A stretch of DNA of 34,178 bases, taken from positions 1-34,178 of the forward strand of contig WFSJ01000018.1 in assembly GCA_015486055.1 (NCBI GenBank), read 5' to 3'. Each line of letters opens with the position of its first letter. Position 1 is the first letter of the stretch. The DNA comes from Acidobacteriota bacterium (lineage in GTDB: Bacteria; Acidobacteriota; Aminicenantia; S016-38). Under the pieces are notes generated by a model. The model ran no database searches. It saw only the letters and a list, made by a program, of their open reading frames with translations, and was not told the DNA's origin. Shown one piece after another: positions 32,944 through 34,178 of this stretch. The position numbers were made by a program, and so were the translations under genes.

Positions 32944-33560
32944 TCTTCTTTCCTCACTTTCACTTTTACTTTCCCAGAGGAAATAACAACTTTCAACTTT
33001 AACTTTTTTCCAGAGGATAATGAGTTTTTAATCTGGGCTTTCATCCTCTCAAAGAACTTATTCCTATCCATTATGTTTAATCCCCTTCTCTCGACCTCTT
33101 TTCTGAGCCGTGAATAAAGCTTTCCCAAGCCCTCATCCAATTCTTCTCCTTTTTTAATTTCTACCCATTCCTCCTCTTCCGCCTTTTTAGCAGGCGCGCC
33201 GATTTTGGAGGGCCTCCGTGTCTTCTCTATAGGTTTTCCCTCCTCTATCCTTTTCAGTGTCCTTTCCCACATAGAATTGTAAGTGTTGAACTTTATTGCA
33301 AGCTGTTTCGCTCTGAAGAGCAAATGGTATTGATATCCTTTTTTATCAACGATTGAAAAGATTTGCCTTTTTAATTCATCTCTTTCCTTTAAAGGAGGAA
33401 CCCTTTCAAGACCCATAAAAAACCTTTCAAACGCTTTCTTGAGGTTTTCAAACTTGTTTTCTAATATGGGAATTAACTTTGGAAATTCCTTTGGTAATTC
33501 CTCGCTCATTTTAGCTATAAAGGTAGAACCACAAAAGGGGCAACCATAAATCCCTTCCAT
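32940..33560 (-). CDS. CxxC protein resembling the MXAN_5187 C-terminal-domain family
   Basis: 206 aa. A single CPFCG motif at residues 7-11 (half a zinc ribbon) is followed by a helical segment with the phrases FFMGLERVPPLKERDELKRQ and YHLLFRAKQLAIKFNTYNSM (about 45-100). I associate these with a domain found in Myxococcus MXAN_5187-like proteins, whose function is unknown. An acidic linker (about 118-150) leads to a basic Lys/Arg-rich C-terminus. A later start at Met18 would drop the Cys motif; neither start has a good ribosome binding site. It sits between an unknown gene (50-nt overlap) and the kinase (4-nt overlap); a partner or substrate role for the kinase is plausible. Confidence 0.75.
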   Translation of the reverse strand: MEGIYGCPFCGSTFIAKMSEELPKEFPKLIPILENKFENLKKAFERFFMGLERVPPLKERDELKRQIFSIVDKKGYQYHLLFRAKQLAIKFNTYNSMWERTLKRIEEGKPIEKTRRPSKIGAPAKKAEEEEWVEIKKGEELDEGLGKLYSRLRKEVERRGLNIMDRNKFFERMKAQIKNSLSSGKKLKLKVVISSGKVKVKVRKEE

Positions 33561-33891
33561 AAGGGATTCTTTTGCCCTGGACTAGGACTTCAAGCTCCTC
33601 AAGATTTTCTGCGCTATTAAAGAAGTTTTTAAGTTCTTTCACCTGGGATTTTTCAAATCTAACCTCATGAGTTTTCCATTTGCCCTCTCCATATTCCTTG
33701 TAAGTTGGGCTTTTCCTTGCTTCTCTTAGGGTCTTTTCATAAGCCTCACTTATTTCTGGCCTGAATCTGAAAAGAATGAAGAATTCCCCCTTCTCTTTTG
33801 GGAAAAATATCTCCCTCAATCTTTCCTCAAGTTCTTCTCTCTTTATGCTCTTTTCAAGAATGGAATGATCATATTTTTCTCTCTTTTTCAT
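33511..33891 (-). CDS. Small unknown protein in the kinase operon
   Basis: 126 aa, not recognised. No signal peptide. It is charged and alpha/beta, with a Lys/Glu-rich N-terminus and an apparently structured C-terminal half ending in the hydrophobic LVQGKRIPYGRDLWLPLLWF segment. It starts 2 nt after the pgeF stop; a GGAG lies 12 nt before the ATG. Its last 50 nt are shared, in another frame, with the start of the CxxC protein gene. That overlap is much longer than most in the window and could mean true dual coding or an incorrectly early downstream start. Confidence 0.7.
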   Translation of the reverse strand: MKKREKYDHSILEKSIKREELEERLREIFFPKEKGEFFILFRFRPEISEAYEKTLREARKSPTYKEYGEGKWKTHEVRFEKSQVKELKNFFNSAENLEELEVLVQGKRIPYGRDLWLPLLWFYLYS

Positions 33892-33893
33892 AG

Positions 33894-34178
33894 TTAAATT
33901 TTAGCTCCAGTTTCCCCCTTTATCAAACCTATAAAGGAAAGCATCCTTTTACTATCCCCTCTTCTGTGGGAGTAAAAGATCTCAGGATGACATTTTGTAC
34001 AGAGGGGCAAGCTGTGGATACTTTCCATCCTTAATCCTTCCTCTATTAGCTGCCTCTTTGCTGTTGTGGGAAGTGCTAAGTTTCGCCCTTTCATACTATA
34101 AATTAAGCCATTATTCCGGAAGCATCTCGGCACTTCTTTTCCCACTTCATAACAGCACGGCCCGATTGAAGGTCCAAG
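33894..34178 (-). CDS. pgeF: PgeF/YfiH-family (laccase-domain) purine nucleoside phosphorylase, C-terminal part
   Basis: The C-terminal 94 residues; the gene continues past the right window edge, as the frame is open to base 34178. The visible start reads LGPSIGPCCYEVGKEVP, the conserved GPxIGxCCYEV motif of the family, and further on PLCTKCHPEIFYSHRRGDSK carries the metal-binding Cys/His and the SHRR signature. Members were first called polyphenol oxidases; characterised ones act on purine nucleosides (adenosine/inosine phosphorolysis and deamination), and some affect peptidoglycan editing. It is the first visible gene of the pgeF-unknown-CxxC-kinase operon. A GTG at 34145 is internal, not the start. 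Confidence 0.92.
   Translation of the reverse strand, partial: LGPSIGPCCYEVGKEVPRCFRNNGLIYSMKGRNLALPTTAKRQLIEEGLRMESIHSLPLCTKCHPEIFYSHRRGDSKRMLSFIGLIKGETGAKI

Noticed and set aside
34013-34021. TGTGGATAC, one mismatch from a DnaA box
   Set aside because: A single isolated near-match inside the conserved pgeF coding sequence; chance is sufficient.
1-34178. tRNA or rRNA genes, CRISPR array, transposase or phage genes
   Set aside because: A visual scan found no tRNA T-arm signatures, no regular direct repeats with spacers, and no recombinase or transposase motifs.

Overview
The window looks like chromosome-core DNA from a Gram-negative bacterium. The evidence is a complete CMP-Kdo (LPS sugar) pathway, lipoproteins and an outer-membrane barrel protein, next to dnaA, dnaN, parA and parB. 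Gene density is very high and coding strands are purine-rich; sampled lines suggest about 40% GC, lower around dnaA-dnaN. A zinc-ribbon Ser/Thr kinase with a TPR tail and a peptidase-propeller-barrel protein recall Acidobacteriota/Aminicenantota-like or other deep-branching lineages. That placement is inference only. I saw no tRNA, rRNA, CRISPR array, insertion sequence or prophage.

Layout, left to right. (1) 1-4757, minus strand: the start of a membrane protein cut by the window edge, a secreted deacetylase-fold protein, a PEBP-family protein, glycerate 2-kinase and thymidylate kinase. (2) 4847-7397: dnaN and dnaA, with DnaA-box-like nonamers on both sides of dnaA; this is the best origin candidate. 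(3) 7397-11121: a TPR protein, a lipoprotein and a large zinc-peptidase/beta-propeller/outer-membrane-barrel protein, reading towards dnaA. (4) 11272-25445: 18 genes on the minus strand, rpmH-rnpA-yidD-yidC-jag-mnmE-mnmG-rsmG-parA-parB-bactofilin-kdsB-pyrG-kdsA-kdsD-kdsC-acyltransferase-bioY. Sixteen of the 17 junctions overlap and the other is a 9-nt gap. One good sigma70-type promoter lies ahead of rpmH. (5) 25529-27148: gamma-glutamyltranspeptidase, minus. (6) 27176-30110, plus strand: a PAP2 phosphatase, mtnA, coaX and an unknown protein. (7) 30100-34178, minus: pgeF (cut by the window edge), an unknown protein, a CxxC protein and the Ser/Thr kinase, as one operon.

How the genes work together: the long operon joins ribosome and RNase P components, membrane insertion, tRNA and rRNA modification, chromosome segregation with a bactofilin, CTP synthesis and the whole ribulose-5-phosphate to CMP-Kdo route. 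Two parS-like 16-mers lie inside the operon, about 5 kb either side of parAB. Both are embedded in coding sequence at gene junctions and read as Val-Ser-His-Glu-Thr.

Most interesting observations: the coding-embedded parS pair; the near gapless operon; an origin region with a 3-nt-spaced palindromic DnaA-box pair touching the dnaA start; the separation of rpmH from dnaA, which would make the long operon head-on to a fork leaving dnaA; promoters whose -10 box lies exactly 6 nt before an ATG with no ribosome binding site (candidate leaderless genes); and the kinase operon with its 50-nt out-of-frame gene overlap.
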